Source: Vibrio stylophorae | GTDB taxonomy: Bacteria > Pseudomonadota > Gammaproteobacteria > Enterobacterales > Vibrionaceae | Assembly: GCF_921293875.1 (NCBI RefSeq) | Contig: NZ_CAKLDI010000002.1 | Span: forward strand, 434,001 to 498,000 | Direction: 5' to 3' | Length of the DNA: 64,000 bases | In this document: positions 45,879 through 56,630 of the stretch, piece by piece | Position numbering within the stretch: the stretch's first letter is position 1 | Layout of the letters: each line of letters opens with the position of its first letter | Notes under the pieces: model-generated | Databases searched by the model: none | What the model was told of the DNA's origin: nothing | Seen by the model: the letters and a program-made list of their open reading frames with translations, nothing else | Translations under genes and position numbers: made by a program

Positions 45879-47167
45879 TGACATACTCCCAGTAGCTGAC
45901 ACACCTGTTTAAGATGCGTGACAAAGCCTTGCAGATCCGCGCGATCGTTATAAAGCCCAACAGAAACGCGACACATGGCATGCTGATCGAATGTCTCAAC
46001 CAATGGCTGAGCGCAGTGGTGACCCGTTCGAATAGCCACACCGAATTGATCGAGAAACATGCCCACATCGTAAGCGTGCTGACCTCGCACATTAAATGCC
46101 AATATGCTGCTCGCTTGCGGGCTATAGATCTCTATCTCCGGCATCTGTGCTAACTGCTGGCGAAGCTGCGCCATCCAGTAAGCTTCATAGGCTGCGATGC
46201 GCTGAAGACCAATGCCTTGAACATATTCAATGGCACTGCCAAGCCCCATGATCCCAGCGATATGAGGGGTACCCGCTTCAAAACACCACGGTGCTTGTGC
46301 ATAGGTGGTACCCTGCGGCAAGGTCACTTGGCCAATCATCGCGCCGCCACCTTGCCATGGTCGCATGCGCGATTGCATCTCACTTTTGGCATAGAGCACA
46401 CCAATGCCCGTTGGACCGTAAAGTTTATGGCCTGAAAATACATAGAAATCACAGCCAAGCTGCTCGACATTCACCGCTTGGTGAGCCACAGCTTGCGCGC
46501 CATCCACCAACACCACCGCCCCTTGTTGATGCGCTAAATCACAGGCCTCAGTCACAGGTGTATGAGCTCCCAATAGATTGGACACCTGAGTCATGGCAAG
46601 CAATATGGTTTTATCATTGAGCAGGGGTTTAAGATCGGAGATGGCCAGTTCGCCCATTGTATTGACCGGCCAAATTCGCAGGGTTAAATCCAGTTGCTGA
46701 GCAAGCATTTGCCAAGGCACCAAATTGGCGTGGTGTTCCATCTCGGTGATGATGATTTCATCTCCAGCTTTGGCTTGTTCAGGCAAAAAGCTGTGCGCTA
46801 CTAAATTGATCGCTTCCGTCGCACCTTTGGTAAAGATGATCTCTCGCTCACTTTGCGCACCAATAAACTGTGCAACCTGAGCGCGTACTGCTTCCATGCG
46901 CTCAGTCGCTACGGCACTCAAATGGTGAATGCCGCGGTGCACCGCGGCATATTCGTGCTGATAGAAGTGCTGCATACGCTCAATCACAACCGCTGGGGTT
47001 TGCGCTGACGCTGCAGTATCAAGATAGATCAGCGGCTGATCATGCACCTGCTGAGCAAGGACAGGAAACTGCTGTCGCCATGGATTTTCATCAAACGCTT
47101 GTTCGATGGGGGTCATCTCAAGCGCCCCATCTTTGCTGCTATTCGCCACAGCACTCATTTCAAGCAT
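45875..47167 (-). CDS. sufS: Cysteine desulfurase SufS
   Basis: A 430-residue PLP-dependent class V aminotransferase that removes sulfur from cysteine. Key parts: IYLDTAASAQTP, EIIITEMEHHANLVPW, the PLP lysine in SGHKLYGPTGIGVLY, and the persulfide cysteine in IRTGHHCAQP. The ATG at 47167 overlaps the end of sufD and has GGAGGTGG before it; a longer frame exists but is not supported. Confidence 0.95.
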   Translation of the reverse strand: MLEMSAVANSSKDGALEMTPIEQAFDENPWRQQFPVLAQQVHDQPLIYLDTAASAQTPAVVIERMQHFYQHEYAAVHRGIHHLSAVATERMEAVRAQVAQFIGAQSEREIIFTKGATEAINLVAHSFLPEQAKAGDEIIITEMEHHANLVPWQMLAQQLDLTLRIWPVNTMGELAISDLKPLLNDKTILLAMTQVSNLLGAHTPVTEACDLAHQQGAVVLVDGAQAVAHQAVNVEQLGCDFYVFSGHKLYGPTGIGVLYAKSEMQSRMRPWQGGGAMIGQVTLPQGTTYAQAPWCFEAGTPHIAGIMGLGSAIEYVQGIGLQRIAAYEAYWMAQLRQQLAQMPEIEIYSPQASSILAFNVRGQHAYDVGMFLDQFGVAIRTGHHCAQPLVETFDQHAMCRVSVGLYNDRADLQGFVTHLKQVCQLLGVCQ

Positions 47168-48440
47168 CACCACCTCCCAGCAGCTCCGTGACGCGCGCCA
47201 GCACATGCTCACGGACCTTGTCATGGTTCATGCTGAGTACCACATCAGCAGCAAATGCATGGATCAGCATTTGCTCTGCCTGACGGCGCTCAATGCCACG
47301 TGCTTGCAGATAAAACAGCTGCTCTGGATCAATTTCCCCTGTGGTTGCGCCATGGCTACATTTCACATCATCGGCGTAAATCTCAAGCTTCGGCTGGCAT
47401 AAAATACGCGCATCTTCGCTCAGCAAAAGATTGTGATTGTCCATTTGACCATTGGTCTTAAGCGCATCAGGGCTCACCCAAATCATGCCATCAAAAACAC
47501 TTTGACTTTGACCTTGACCAATTAGCTTATGCAGCTGCTCGCTCTCACAATGCGCCGCTTGATGCTCAAGCAAGGTTCGCGTTTCAATACGCTGAGTGCC
47601 AATCGGCAAGGCCAATGTATTCATCGACGCATTGCCATTTTCACCTGCAAGGCGACTGCTGGTTTGGTGGCGAATCAGCTTGCCAGAAAGCAAAAATAGA
47701 TGACTTTTCGCAGATGCCGATGCCGCGAGTTGAATATCATTGTGCGCAAAATGCTGCTGATTTTCGCCAGCTTCTACCAACTTAATATGATCGCAATGAC
47801 TGCCCTTGGCTAAATCCATGGTCAAACGCGACACACTCGCGCCACCACTGCCATTAAGGGACAAATGATGCTCAATCACCGTGGCCTTTGCCCCCGCATG
47901 CAAACATACATGGTGTCGATAGGCACACATTTCACCGCAATTGCCTGAGTTGATATGAATAAGGTAAATCGGCTTATCCAATGTTTTCTCGGATGGCAGC
48001 TGAATATAAGCGCCCGCCGTCGCGACGGCGTCCACCAATAGACTCAGTGCATCCTCTGAAATGGCATCACGCAAGCTCTGCCCTTGCAGATCATCCAGCT
48101 CATTTAGCACGGTTACCTTGGCATGTGAAATCCAATCCGATAAACGCACTTGATACTGGCCATCGAAAAAGACCAATCGATAACCATCAACGGGTAAGTT
48201 CAACTGCGCAAATAAATCATGGTTTAAGGTTTGCGACACGCATGGATGAATAGGCGAGACAAGCAGATCGCTTAGCGAGGTGTGTTGCCATTGCGGCGCT
48301 CGTCGCTCGGGCAGCCCCTGCTCAAATAACTTTTGCGCTGCCGCTTGCTGCCATACGTATGATGCAGACTGAGCCACCAGCTGTTCGAGCGATGCTAGCG
48401 GCTGCATTTGCGCTTTATTGCTGCTCAGTGATCCAGCCAT
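47160..48440 (-). CDS. sufD: Fe-S assembly scaffold subunit SufD
   Basis: A 426-residue SufD, partner of SufB and SufC in the SufBC2D scaffold. Beta-helix repeats are followed by the conserved KCSHGATTG-like segment (here VKCSHGATTGEIDPEQLFYLQARGI). The gene overlaps sufC by 26 bases and sufS by eight. GAGGAGAAAGG precedes the ATG. Confidence 0.95.
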   Translation of the reverse strand: MAGSLSSNKAQMQPLASLEQLVAQSASYVWQQAAAQKLFEQGLPERRAPQWQHTSLSDLLVSPIHPCVSQTLNHDLFAQLNLPVDGYRLVFFDGQYQVRLSDWISHAKVTVLNELDDLQGQSLRDAISEDALSLLVDAVATAGAYIQLPSEKTLDKPIYLIHINSGNCGEMCAYRHHVCLHAGAKATVIEHHLSLNGSGGASVSRLTMDLAKGSHCDHIKLVEAGENQQHFAHNDIQLAASASAKSHLFLLSGKLIRHQTSSRLAGENGNASMNTLALPIGTQRIETRTLLEHQAAHCESEQLHKLIGQGQSQSVFDGMIWVSPDALKTNGQMDNHNLLLSEDARILCQPKLEIYADDVKCSHGATTGEIDPEQLFYLQARGIERRQAEQMLIHAFAADVVLSMNHDKVREHVLARVTELLGGGDA

Positions 48441-49161
48441 AGCCTTTCTCCTCTAGAGTTTTCGCCAGAGTATGATCGCCAGATTTGACAATTTTCCCCT
48501 GTGATAACACATGGATAAAATCAGGTTTTACATAATCTAAAATGCGCTGGTAATGGGTCACCAAAATAAAGGAACGCTTGCCATCTCGCAGTGCATTAAT
48601 CCCTTCGGAAACAGCTTTTAAGGCGTCAATATCTAGCCCTGAGTCCGTTTCATCCAAAATGCACAGACGTGGGCTTAACACCGCCATTTGTAAGATGTCG
48701 TTGCGCTTTTTCTCACCGCCAGAAAAACCTTCATTCACGGCGCGCTGCATCAAATCTTCTGGCATTTTCAGCAGTGCCATTTTTTCAGCAAGCAGGTCGT
48801 CAAAATCAAATCGGTCAATGGGCGCTTGCCCTTGGTAATCGCGAATCCCATTGAGCGCAGTGTGTAAAAACAATTTATTACTGACACCTGGAATTTCGAC
48901 AGGATATTGAAAGGCTAAAAAGACCCCCTCGCCAGCACGCTCTTGCGCATCAAGGTCAGTTAAATCCTGCTCATAGAAACGAATCTCGCCCTGTTCGATC
49001 TGATATTCCTCGCGACCTGCGAGCGTGGCAGAAAGGGTACTTTTACCTGAGCCGTTGGGACCCATAATGGCATGGACTTCGCCTGGTTTTACCGTCAGGT
49101 TAATCCCTTTTAAAATGGCATTGTCTTCAACAGAGACATGTAAATCGATAATCTCTAGCAT
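48415..49161 (-). CDS. sufC: Fe-S assembly ATPase SufC
   Basis: A 248-residue ABC-type ATPase. Walker A GPNGSGKS, signature FSGGEKKR, Walker B CILDETDSGLD, H-loop LVTHY. It powers cluster assembly in SufBC2D. The ATG at 49161 has GAGG upstream; an ATG at 49176 is also in frame. It follows sufB by 18 bases. Confidence 0.96.
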   Translation of the reverse strand: MLEIIDLHVSVEDNAILKGINLTVKPGEVHAIMGPNGSGKSTLSATLAGREEYQIEQGEIRFYEQDLTDLDAQERAGEGVFLAFQYPVEIPGVSNKLFLHTALNGIRDYQGQAPIDRFDFDDLLAEKMALLKMPEDLMQRAVNEGFSGGEKKRNDILQMAVLSPRLCILDETDSGLDIDALKAVSEGINALRDGKRSFILVTHYQRILDYVKPDFIHVLSQGKIVKSGDHTLAKTLEEKGYGWITEQQ

Positions 49162-49179
49162 TGTTTTACCTCGCAATGG

Positions 49180-50649
49180 CTAGCCCACGCTGTGCTCTAA
49201 GCTGATGGACAGAAGTTTTTGTGCTTCAACTGCAAATTCCAGTGGAAGCTCGGAAAAGACGTCTTTGCAAAATCCATTGACAATCATAGAGATAGCATCG
49301 TCCTCGCTGATGCCACGTTGCACACAATAGAAGAGTTGTTCTTCACCGATTCGCGAGGTCGTGGCCTCATGCTCGACCTGCGCGCTTGCGTTTCGAACAT
49401 CAATGGTTGGGAATGTGTGCGCGCCGCATTCACTGCCGATGAGCATGGAGTCACATTGCGTGAAATTACGGGCGCCAATGGCTTGTGGAAGCACCTTGAC
49501 CATACCGCGATAACTGTTTTCGCTGCGGCCAGCGGAGATCCCTTTAGAAATGATGGTTGAACGGGTATTTTTGCCGATATGAATCATCTTGGTACCCGTG
49601 TCGGCTTGCTGTGTGCCACTGGTCAATGCGACAGAGAAAAACTCACCAATTGAGTGATCCCCTTTAAGAATGACGCTGGGATATTTCCATGTAATGGCTG
49701 AGCCCGTTTCAGACTGCGTCCATGACATCTTGCTATGGTCACCCTCACACAGCGCACGCTTAGTCACAAAGTTCAAAATCCCGCCTTGCTGGTCGTTATC
49801 GCCGGGATACCAGTTTTGCACCGTGGAGTATTTCACTTCCGCTTGTTCATGAAGGATCACCTCTACAACCGCAGCATGAAGTTGATAGCTATCGCGAATC
49901 GGCGCAGAGCAACCTTCGATATAGCTGACGTATGCGCCCTTATCAGCAATCAAGATGGTGCGTTCAAACTGACCCGTTTTCGCTTGGTTAATACGGAAAT
50001 AGGTGGAGAGTTCACGTGGACAGCGCACGCCTGGCGGCACGTAAACAAAGGTGCCATCAGAGGCAACCGCCGCATTTAATGCCGCAAAGAAATTATCTTC
50101 AGGAGGAACAACGCGCCCTAAATACTGCTGCACAAGCTCTGGGTAATCTTGAATAGCTTCGCTAAAGGAGCAAAAGATAATACCTAGCGTTTTTAACTCA
50201 TCGCGGTAAGTCGTGGTCACTGACACCGAGTCAAAAATGGCGTCAACAGCAATCTCTTGCCCTTCACGCACCGGGACGCCTAAGGCCTCAAAGGCGGCTT
50301 CCACCTCTTCGGTGAGAAAATCATTACTGCCATCTTGCTCACCCGATGAAGGCACATCGCAAGCGGCGCAGCTTGGCGCTGAATAATAGCTAAATTTTTG
50401 ATAATCAAGGCTGGGATAATCGGCTTTGAGCCAATGTGGCTCACTCATTTGGGTCCATATTCGATAAGCCTTTAAACGAAACTCGAGCATCCATTCGGGC
50501 TCATTTCGTTTCGCGCTAATGGCGCGAACCACAGCTTCATTAATGCCCACCGCAAGGGTGTCATTTTCAACTTCGGTATAAAACCCTTCCTTGTAATGGC
50601 TTTGCGTCACCAGTGCTTCGACTTCTGGCTGAACTTCAACTGCACACAT
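49180..50649 (-). CDS. sufB: Fe-S assembly scaffold SufB
   Basis: A 489-residue SufB on which clusters are built. Conserved runs include [42 protein letters not shown] and the Cys in [12 protein letters not shown]; the Cys-rich segment SCAACDVP near residue 93 is usual for the E. coli-type protein. Starts two bases before the end of sufA. GGAG precedes the ATG. Confidence 0.96.
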   Translation of the reverse strand: MCAVEVQPEVEALVTQSHYKEGFYTEVENDTLAVGINEAVVRAISAKRNEPEWMLEFRLKAYRIWTQMSEPHWLKADYPSLDYQKFSYYSAPSCAACDVPSSGEQDGSNDFLTEEVEAAFEALGVPVREGQEIAVDAIFDSVSVTTTYRDELKTLGIIFCSFSEAIQDYPELVQQYLGRVVPPEDNFFAALNAAVASDGTFVYVPPGVRCPRELSTYFRINQAKTGQFERTILIADKGAYVSYIEGCSAPIRDSYQLHAAVVEVILHEQAEVKYSTVQNWYPGDNDQQGGILNFVTKRALCEGDHSKMSWTQSETGSAITWKYPSVILKGDHSIGEFFSVALTSGTQQADTGTKMIHIGKNTRSTIISKGISAGRSENSYRGMVKVLPQAIGARNFTQCDSMLIGSECGAHTFPTIDVRNASAQVEHEATTSRIGEEQLFYCVQRGISEDDAISMIVNGFCKDVFSELPLEFAVEAQKLLSISLEHSVG

Positions 50650-50651
50650 GG

Positions 50652-51026
50652 CTAAACTCCAAAACTTTCACCACAGCCACACGCATTTTTGACCTGTGGA
50701 TTGTGGTAGATGAAGGTCTGGTTAAGACCTTGGCGAACAAAATCAACTTCTGTCCCGTCAACAAAGGGCATTGCGGCTAATGCCACGTAAAACGTGCAGC
50801 CCTGGGATTCATATTTCAAATCAACCGGTTCAGGTTTTTCGATAAGTTGCACCACATAGGCATAGCCCGTACAACCAGAAACCCGCACTGAAAGGTGAAA
50901 ATGAAGCGCATTTTGCGCGGTTAATTTTGATATCTGTTTCGCTGCAGCAGGTGTCAGGGTCAGCCCCTGCCATTGCATCTCAGAAAGAGACGCGGATTGC
51001 TGCAAAGATTGGTCTTTACTCATCAT
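50652..51026 (-). CDS. sufA: A-type Fe-S carrier SufA
   Basis: A 124-residue HesB/IscA-type carrier with the three conserved cysteines: VSGCTGYAY near 53 and the C-terminal [10 protein letters not shown]. It receives clusters from SufBC2D and delivers them to targets. It heads the operon sufABCDSE; the start may be either of two adjacent ATGs (51026 or 51023). A Fur-box-like site lies 27 bases upstream, so iron limitation should induce it. Confidence 0.94.
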   Translation of the reverse strand: MMSKDQSLQQSASLSEMQWQGLTLTPAAAKQISKLTAQNALHFHLSVRVSGCTGYAYVVQLIEKPEPVDLKYESQGCTFYVALAAMPFVDGTEVDFVRQGLNQTFIYHNPQVKNACGCGESFGV

Positions 51027-51052
51027 CCATCCCCTTTATTTATGTTAACGAA

Positions 51053-51067
51053 TGATAATTATTATCA
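51053..51067. promoter_or_regulatory. Fur box upstream of sufA
   Basis: TGATAATTATTATCA, a perfect match to the 7-1-7 Fur consensus TGATAAT-N-ATTATCA, 27 bases before sufA. Fur repression with iron is the expected control. Confidence 0.85.
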
Positions 51068-51163
51068 ACTCAATATCAACCACGCATGCTATGTGGGATA
51101 GGGTATTGAATCAACATATTGCTCTGATAGCTTGATCCGATACTACATCTTGTGCTTTATTGT

Positions 51164-51178
51164 AAATGATTATCATTT
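51164..51178. promoter_or_regulatory. Fur-box-like operator upstream of nrdH
   Basis: AAATGATTATCATTT, a perfect palindrome overlapping the Fur core ATGATNATCAT, directly ahead of the nrdH ribosome binding site. Confidence 0.75.
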
Positions 51179-51188
51179 GGAGGTTATA

Positions 51189-51413
51189 ATGGAAGTTACG
51201 CTTTATTCGACCCAGCAATGCATGCAATGTGAAGCCACTAAGAAGGCCTTTGATCGCCATGGGATCGCCTATGAACTCATTGACTTAAACCAAAACCCAC
51301 ACGCCAAAGCGCAAGTTGCAGCTCTGGGTTATCGCCAACTTCCCGTGGTGATTGCAGGCCCCGATCATTGGTCAGGTTTTCGACCCGATATGATTCGACG
51401 ACTGGTCGCATGA
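51189..51413 (+). CDS. nrdH: Glutaredoxin-like protein NrdH
   Basis: A 74-residue redoxin that reduces the class Ib ribonucleotide reductase, taking electrons from thioredoxin reductase. The active site is CMQC (residues 10-13) and the C-terminal helix has WSGFRPDMI, the NrdH signature. TGGAGG precedes the ATG at 51189; the frame extends upstream through the Fur box and is not believed there. Its stop overlaps the nrdI start (ATGA). Confidence 0.94.
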   Translation: MEVTLYSTQQCMQCEATKKAFDRHGIAYELIDLNQNPHAKAQVAALGYRQLPVVIAGPDHWSGFRPDMIRRLVA

Positions 51414-51820
51414 TCCTCTACTACTCCAGTGCCTCAGGAAATACGCAGCGTTTTATCGACAAACTGACACACCCTGCAATTCGCATCCCCATTGATGCAC
51501 CACTTGAGGCGCAGCAAGTCAATCAGCCCTTTATTTTGATCTGCCCAACCTATGCCGATGGGGATGGGCAAGGTGCGGTCCCCAAAGCGGTCATCGAAAC
51601 CCTCAATCAAGCCCAGATTCGTCGCTATTTAGTGGGGGTCATTGGCAGTGGCAATCGTAACTTTGGCCAGCACTTTGCCCGTGCAGGGCAGATCATTGCA
51701 GCAAAATGCCAAGTGCCGCTGCTCTATCGATTTGAGCTCTCAGGCACCGCTCAAGATCAGCAACGCGTTGACCATGGGATCAGCGCTTTTCTTCAACAAT
51801 ATGGACATCACCATGAGTGA
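51410..51820 (+). CDS. nrdI: Flavodoxin-like protein NrdI
   Basis: A 136-residue FMN protein that supplies the oxidant for assembling the dimanganese tyrosyl radical in Nrd[13 protein letters not shown] binds the FMN phosphate and [10 protein letters not shown] the isoalloxazine. Start overlaps the nrdH stop by four bases. Confidence 0.94.
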   Translation: MILYYSSASGNTQRFIDKLTHPAIRIPIDAPLEAQQVNQPFILICPTYADGDGQGAVPKAVIETLNQAQIRRYLVGVIGSGNRNFGQHFARAGQIIAAKCQVPLLYRFELSGTAQDQQRVDHGISAFLQQYGHHHE

Positions 51821-53930
51821 ATCATTGGATTATCATGCCCTCAACGCCATGCTGAATTTGGTCGACCAACAGGGCCAAATGCAGCTGGATGCGGATCGCC
51901 AAGCCGTTCGCCAATTTTTCCTGCAGCACGTCAATCAAAACACCGTGTTTTTCCATCATCTCGCTGAGAAATTGGACTATTTAGTCCGTGAAGACTATTA
52001 CGATGAGGCCACGCTTCTTGCCTATGATCAGGATTTTCTAAGGCAGATTTGGCATCAAGCCTATGAGTACAAATTCCGCTTTCGAACCTTTCTTGGTGCC
52101 TATAAGTTCTACACCAGCTATGCGCTAAAAACCCGTGATGGCAAACGCTACCTCGAGCGCTTTGAAGACCGCGTAGTGATGACCGCTTTGTATTTGGCGC
52201 GAGGGGATCAGCAATCAGCGCTTAATTTTATGGATGAAATACTCAGTGGCCGCTTTCAGCCTGCAACGCCGACCTTTATAAACGCCGGTAAAAAGCACCG
52301 AGGCGAGCTGATCTCCTGCTTTTTGCTGCGCATCGAAGACAATATGGAAAGTATCGGCCGGGCAATTAATGCATCGCTGCAACTGTCTCGCCGGGGTGGC
52401 GGCGTTGCACTTTGTTTAACCAATCTACGCGAAGCAGGAGCGCCGATTAAAAAAATTGAGAATCAATCTTCCGGCGTGATTCCGGTGATGAAACTGCTTG
52501 AAGATAGCTTTTCATACGCCAATCAACTGGGCGCAAGACAAGGGGCTGGAGCTGTGTATTTGCATGCGCACCATCCAGATATCCTGCGTTTTTTAGATAC
52601 CAAACGTGAAAATGCCGATGAAAAAATTCGCATCAAGACGCTGAGCCTGGGCGTGGTGATCCCAGATATCACCTTTACCCTCGCCAAAGAAAACAAAGCG
52701 ATGTATCTATTTTCGCCCTACGATATCGAGCGCATTTATGGCCAGCCGATGTCGGAGCTTGATATCACCACGCACTACCATGAGATGGTCAATGACAGCC
52801 GCATTGCCAAAACCAAAATCAATGCCCGTGCGTTTTTCCAGACCCTCGCGGAAATTCAATTTGAATCTGGCTATCCCTATTTGATGTTTGAAGACACAGT
52901 AAACCGCAGCAATCCCATTGCTGGGCGCATTTCCATGTCAAACCTGTGCTCTGAAATCTTGCAAGTGAACGAAGCATCTACTTACAAGGAAAACCAAGAC
53001 TATCAACACATTGGGCAAGATATTTCCTGTAATTTAGGATCCCTCAATATTGCGAAAGTGATGGATGGTGGCGACATCCGACAAAGCGTCGATGTGGCGG
53101 TGCGGGCGCTAACGGCAGTATCACAAATGAGCGAAATGCATTGCGTGCCATCGGTGAAATTAGGCAATGATCGCAGCCATGCCATTGGTTTGGGACAAAT
53201 GAATTTACACGGCTATTTAGCCCGTGAGCATATTCACTATGACAGCAAAGAAGCACTCGATTTTACCAATAGCTACTTTGCGGCAGTGCTCTTTTACTGC
53301 TTGACCAGCTCCAATCAAATTGCCCAAGCGCACAACAGCCGATTTGCTGGCTTTGAAGATTCGCAATATGCATCGGGGCAATTTTTTGAGCGCTATTGCA
53401 GTCAATCTTTTTTACCTTGCACAGAAAAAGTCACAACGCTGTTTCAGCGCGCTGGCATAACCCTGCCCAACCAGCAAGATTGGCTCGCGCTCAAAGAAAA
53501 AGTGATGCGCCACGGGCTATATCATCGCAACCTTCAGGCGATTCCGCCCACTGGCTCCATCAGCTATATCAATGATGCCACCGCCTCTATTCATCCAATT
53601 ACCGCAAAAATTGAGATTCGAAAAGAGGGAAAAATCGGCCGCGTTTATTATCCAGCGCCCTATCTCAACCAAGATAACCAAGCCTATTTTCGCGACGCTT
53701 ATGAGATTGGCCCCTACGCCATTATCGATCTCTATGCCGCTGCGACCCAGCATGTGGATCAAGGCCTCTCATTAACCTTGTTTTTTACCGATGAGGTCAG
53801 CACCCGCGATATTAACAAAGCGCAAATTTACGCATGGAAAAAAGGGATCAAAACCCTCTATTACATTCGATTACGCCAACAAGCGCTGGCAGGTACCCAA
53901 GTTGAAGGGTGCGTCTCTTGCTCACTTTAA
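51813..53930 (+). CDS. nrdE: Class Ib ribonucleotide reductase alpha subunit
   Basis: A 705-residue catalytic subunit, which reduces NDPs to dNDPs. LISCFLL and [10 protein letters not shown] belong to the active site, NLCSEI and NLGSLNIAK are conserved substrate elements, and GCVSCSL is the C-terminal redox pair that meets NrdH. The ATG at 51813 overlaps the nrdI stop by eight bases (ATGAGTGA); an ATG at 51801 is also possible. Confidence 0.94.
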   Translation: MSESLDYHALNAMLNLVDQQGQMQLDADRQAVRQFFLQHVNQNTVFFHHLAEKLDYLVREDYYDEATLLAYDQDFLRQIWHQAYEYKFRFRTFLGAYKFYTSYALKTRDGKRYLERFEDRVVMTALYLARGDQQSALNFMDEILSGRFQPATPTFINAGKKHRGELISCFLLRIEDNMESIGRAINASLQLSRRGGGVALCLTNLREAGAPIKKIENQSSGVIPVMKLLEDSFSYANQLGARQGAGAVYLHAHHPDILRFLDTKRENADEKIRIKTLSLGVVIPDITFTLAKENKAMYLFSPYDIERIYGQPMSELDITTHYHEMVNDSRIAKTKINARAFFQTLAEIQFESGYPYLMFEDTVNRSNPIAGRISMSNLCSEILQVNEASTYKENQDYQHIGQDISCNLGSLNIAKVMDGGDIRQSVDVAVRALTAVSQMSEMHCVPSVKLGNDRSHAIGLGQMNLHGYLAREHIHYDSKEALDFTNSYFAAVLFYCLTSSNQIAQAHNSRFAGFEDSQYASGQFFERYCSQSFLPCTEKVTTLFQRAGITLPNQQDWLALKEKVMRHGLYHRNLQAIPPTGSISYINDATASIHPITAKIEIRKEGKIGRVYYPAPYLNQDNQAYFRDAYEIGPYAIIDLYAAATQHVDQGLSLTLFFTDEVSTRDINKAQIYAWKKGIKTLYYIRLRQQALAGTQVEGCVSCSL

Positions 53931-54944
<1,014 letters not shown>

Positions 54945-54986
54945 TTCCCAGAAAATTTTTACCTCAATGTAGACCAACTCCTAGTG

Positions 54987-55011
54987 AAAGCCGATCAACG
55001 TCGGCTTTTCT
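54987..55011 (+). terminator. Terminator of nrdHIEF
   Basis: Stem AAGCCGA (54988-54994) / TCGGCTT (55001-55007), followed by a short T run. Confidence 0.75.
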
Positions 55012-55162
55012 TACATTTCAATTAATTAAAATCAGTTCGAATATTTGATTCATATGTTTCTCAGCTTCGAACATTGACCGATCCAAATGCCTGCTAGGAT
55101 CAGATAAAAAGATAACGCAAACACGAAAAACCAACGCTAATCTCATGGTTTAAGGAGCCGTC

Positions 55163-56383
55163 ATGGTCAGTGGCTCACTGAGCGCACTTAACCACACAAA
55201 TTACAAATCACAAATGATAACGAGCAGCGCGCTCGTAAATCCGTGTGCCAAGCACAATGCACTGCAGTTAATATTTCACAATTGGATGCTCGGATTTATT
55301 CTGCTGCTGATCATACCTTGGCAATCAGTTCAGGCTAGCCAAAACGGCGAGAATCTAACTGCAAAGCTAGCCTTAAACACGCCTTTAAAAGTCGGCATTT
55401 ACCACTGCCCGCCCTTTATTATTGGCGCAACGGATTCTGCGCTAAGTGGCCTTAGTTTAGAACTGTGGGATAATATTGCCGCCAATATGGAGGCAGAGTA
55501 TGAGCTCATTGACTATCCGCTGGGAGAGCTACTTCAAGCGATTCAAACAAAGCAGATTGATATTGGCGTCTCTTGTATCTCCATTACCCCTGAACGCGAA
55601 ATTTTCGCCGATTTTTCCCACTCCTTTTATGAAACTCATCTCGCCATTGCGGTGAAAAAACAGGGCTATGCCGGCACCTTTTGGTCCATCTTATCGCACG
55701 GCACACTGTGGCTAGTCATTGGTGGTGTGTTTGCAGCGGCCGCGCTTGTGGGCACCTTTTTCTATTTGCTTGAACATCGCGAAAATGCGCGACTTTATAC
55801 CTCTAAAAATGGCATTGCCCGCGGCTTTGAAGTGTTTATTGTGGGCCTTTTGTTTATTACCCGCGGCCCCTTTAATTTCTTTGAATTTAAATCCATTGTG
55901 GCACGTGTGTGCTCTGTGCTCATGTCGGTGATCACCATGCTTTTTGTGGCCAGCATCACCGCACTTTTGGCTAGTAAACTGACCCTTGAGCAAAGTAACG
56001 CACAAATTAAAGGAATTGGCGATCTCGCCACCATTGCCGTCGGCGCGAAAACCTCAACCACGGCCTCGCAATTTCTCACCAACTATGGCATTCGCCACCA
56101 AACCTTTGATTCCATGGAAGCGCTGCTATTTGCTCTTGAACAAGGCGAGATTAAAGCCGCTGTTGCCGATGATGTGGTCTTAAAATACATGATAGGTAGC
56201 CGCGAAAACCAAGGACTCTACACCCATTTGCAAGTGCTTCCTTACCAGCTAGAGAAGCAAAATTACGGCTTTATTATGTTGGAAAATCATCCCAGTAAAG
56301 AAGAGATCAACCGCGCCCTACTGCACATTCGCGAATCCAGCGACTGGCACAAAACGCTGATTGATTATTTTGCGGAGAAGTGA
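55163..56383 (+). CDS. GluR0-like ionotropic receptor homologue (SBP-channel-SBP)
   Basis: A 406-residue membrane protein with the layout of prokaryotic ionotropic glutamate receptors. A signal/anchor helix (41-57) is followed by lobe S1 of a SBP_bac_3 ligand-binding domain (75-170, with SCISITPEREIFADFS, the Arg expected to bind an amino-acid carboxylate), TM1 (179-203), a re-entrant loop (about 220-240), TM2 (245-272) ending in SITALLASKLT, close to the SYTANLAAFLT gate of iGluRs, and lobe S2 (about 283-400). The loop lacks TVGYGD: it reads LLFITRGPFNFF. AAGGAG stands before the ATG. Ion selectivity, ligand and even channel activity are unproven. Confidence 0.8.
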   Translation: MVSGSLSALNHTNYKSQMITSSALVNPCAKHNALQLIFHNWMLGFILLLIIPWQSVQASQNGENLTAKLALNTPLKVGIYHCPPFIIGATDSALSGLSLELWDNIAANMEAEYELIDYPLGELLQAIQTKQIDIGVSCISITPEREIFADFSHSFYETHLAIAVKKQGYAGTFWSILSHGTLWLVIGGVFAAAALVGTFFYLLEHRENARLYTSKNGIARGFEVFIVGLLFITRGPFNFFEFKSIVARVCSVLMSVITMLFVASITALLASKLTLEQSNAQIKGIGDLATIAVGAKTSTTASQFLTNYGIRHQTFDSMEALLFALEQGEIKAAVADDVVLKYMIGSRENQGLYTHLQVLPYQLEKQNYGFIMLENHPSKEEINRALLHIRESSDWHKTLIDYFAEK

Positions 56384-56572
56384 CTGATAAAAAGAATTAA
56401 GACCCGCTCACTCAATCTCAATCAACAGATAAATCACAACATTCACGCTGAAGTGTATGGTAATCCGCTAAAACACCGAATAGCACGGTTTTGACCAATA
56501 CATATAAACAAATCAATATACGCCAGCCTCAGATTTCTCTATACAAACTAACATCCTATTAAGTGCAAAAAA

Positions 56573-56601
56573 TTGATGCTCGACCCATAATGGGTCATAC
56601 T
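56573..56601 (+). promoter_or_regulatory. brxR promoter with embedded inverted repeat
   Basis: TTGATG (56573-56578), a 17-base spacer and CATACT (56596-56601) form a sigma-70-like promoter. The spacer carries GACCCATAATGGGTC at 56582-56596, a perfect 7-1-7 inverted repeat. A repressor bound there would block the promoter; BrxR is the obvious candidate. Confidence 0.65.
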
Positions 56602-56630
56602 TCGCTCAAATAAAAAATAGTAATGATTTC

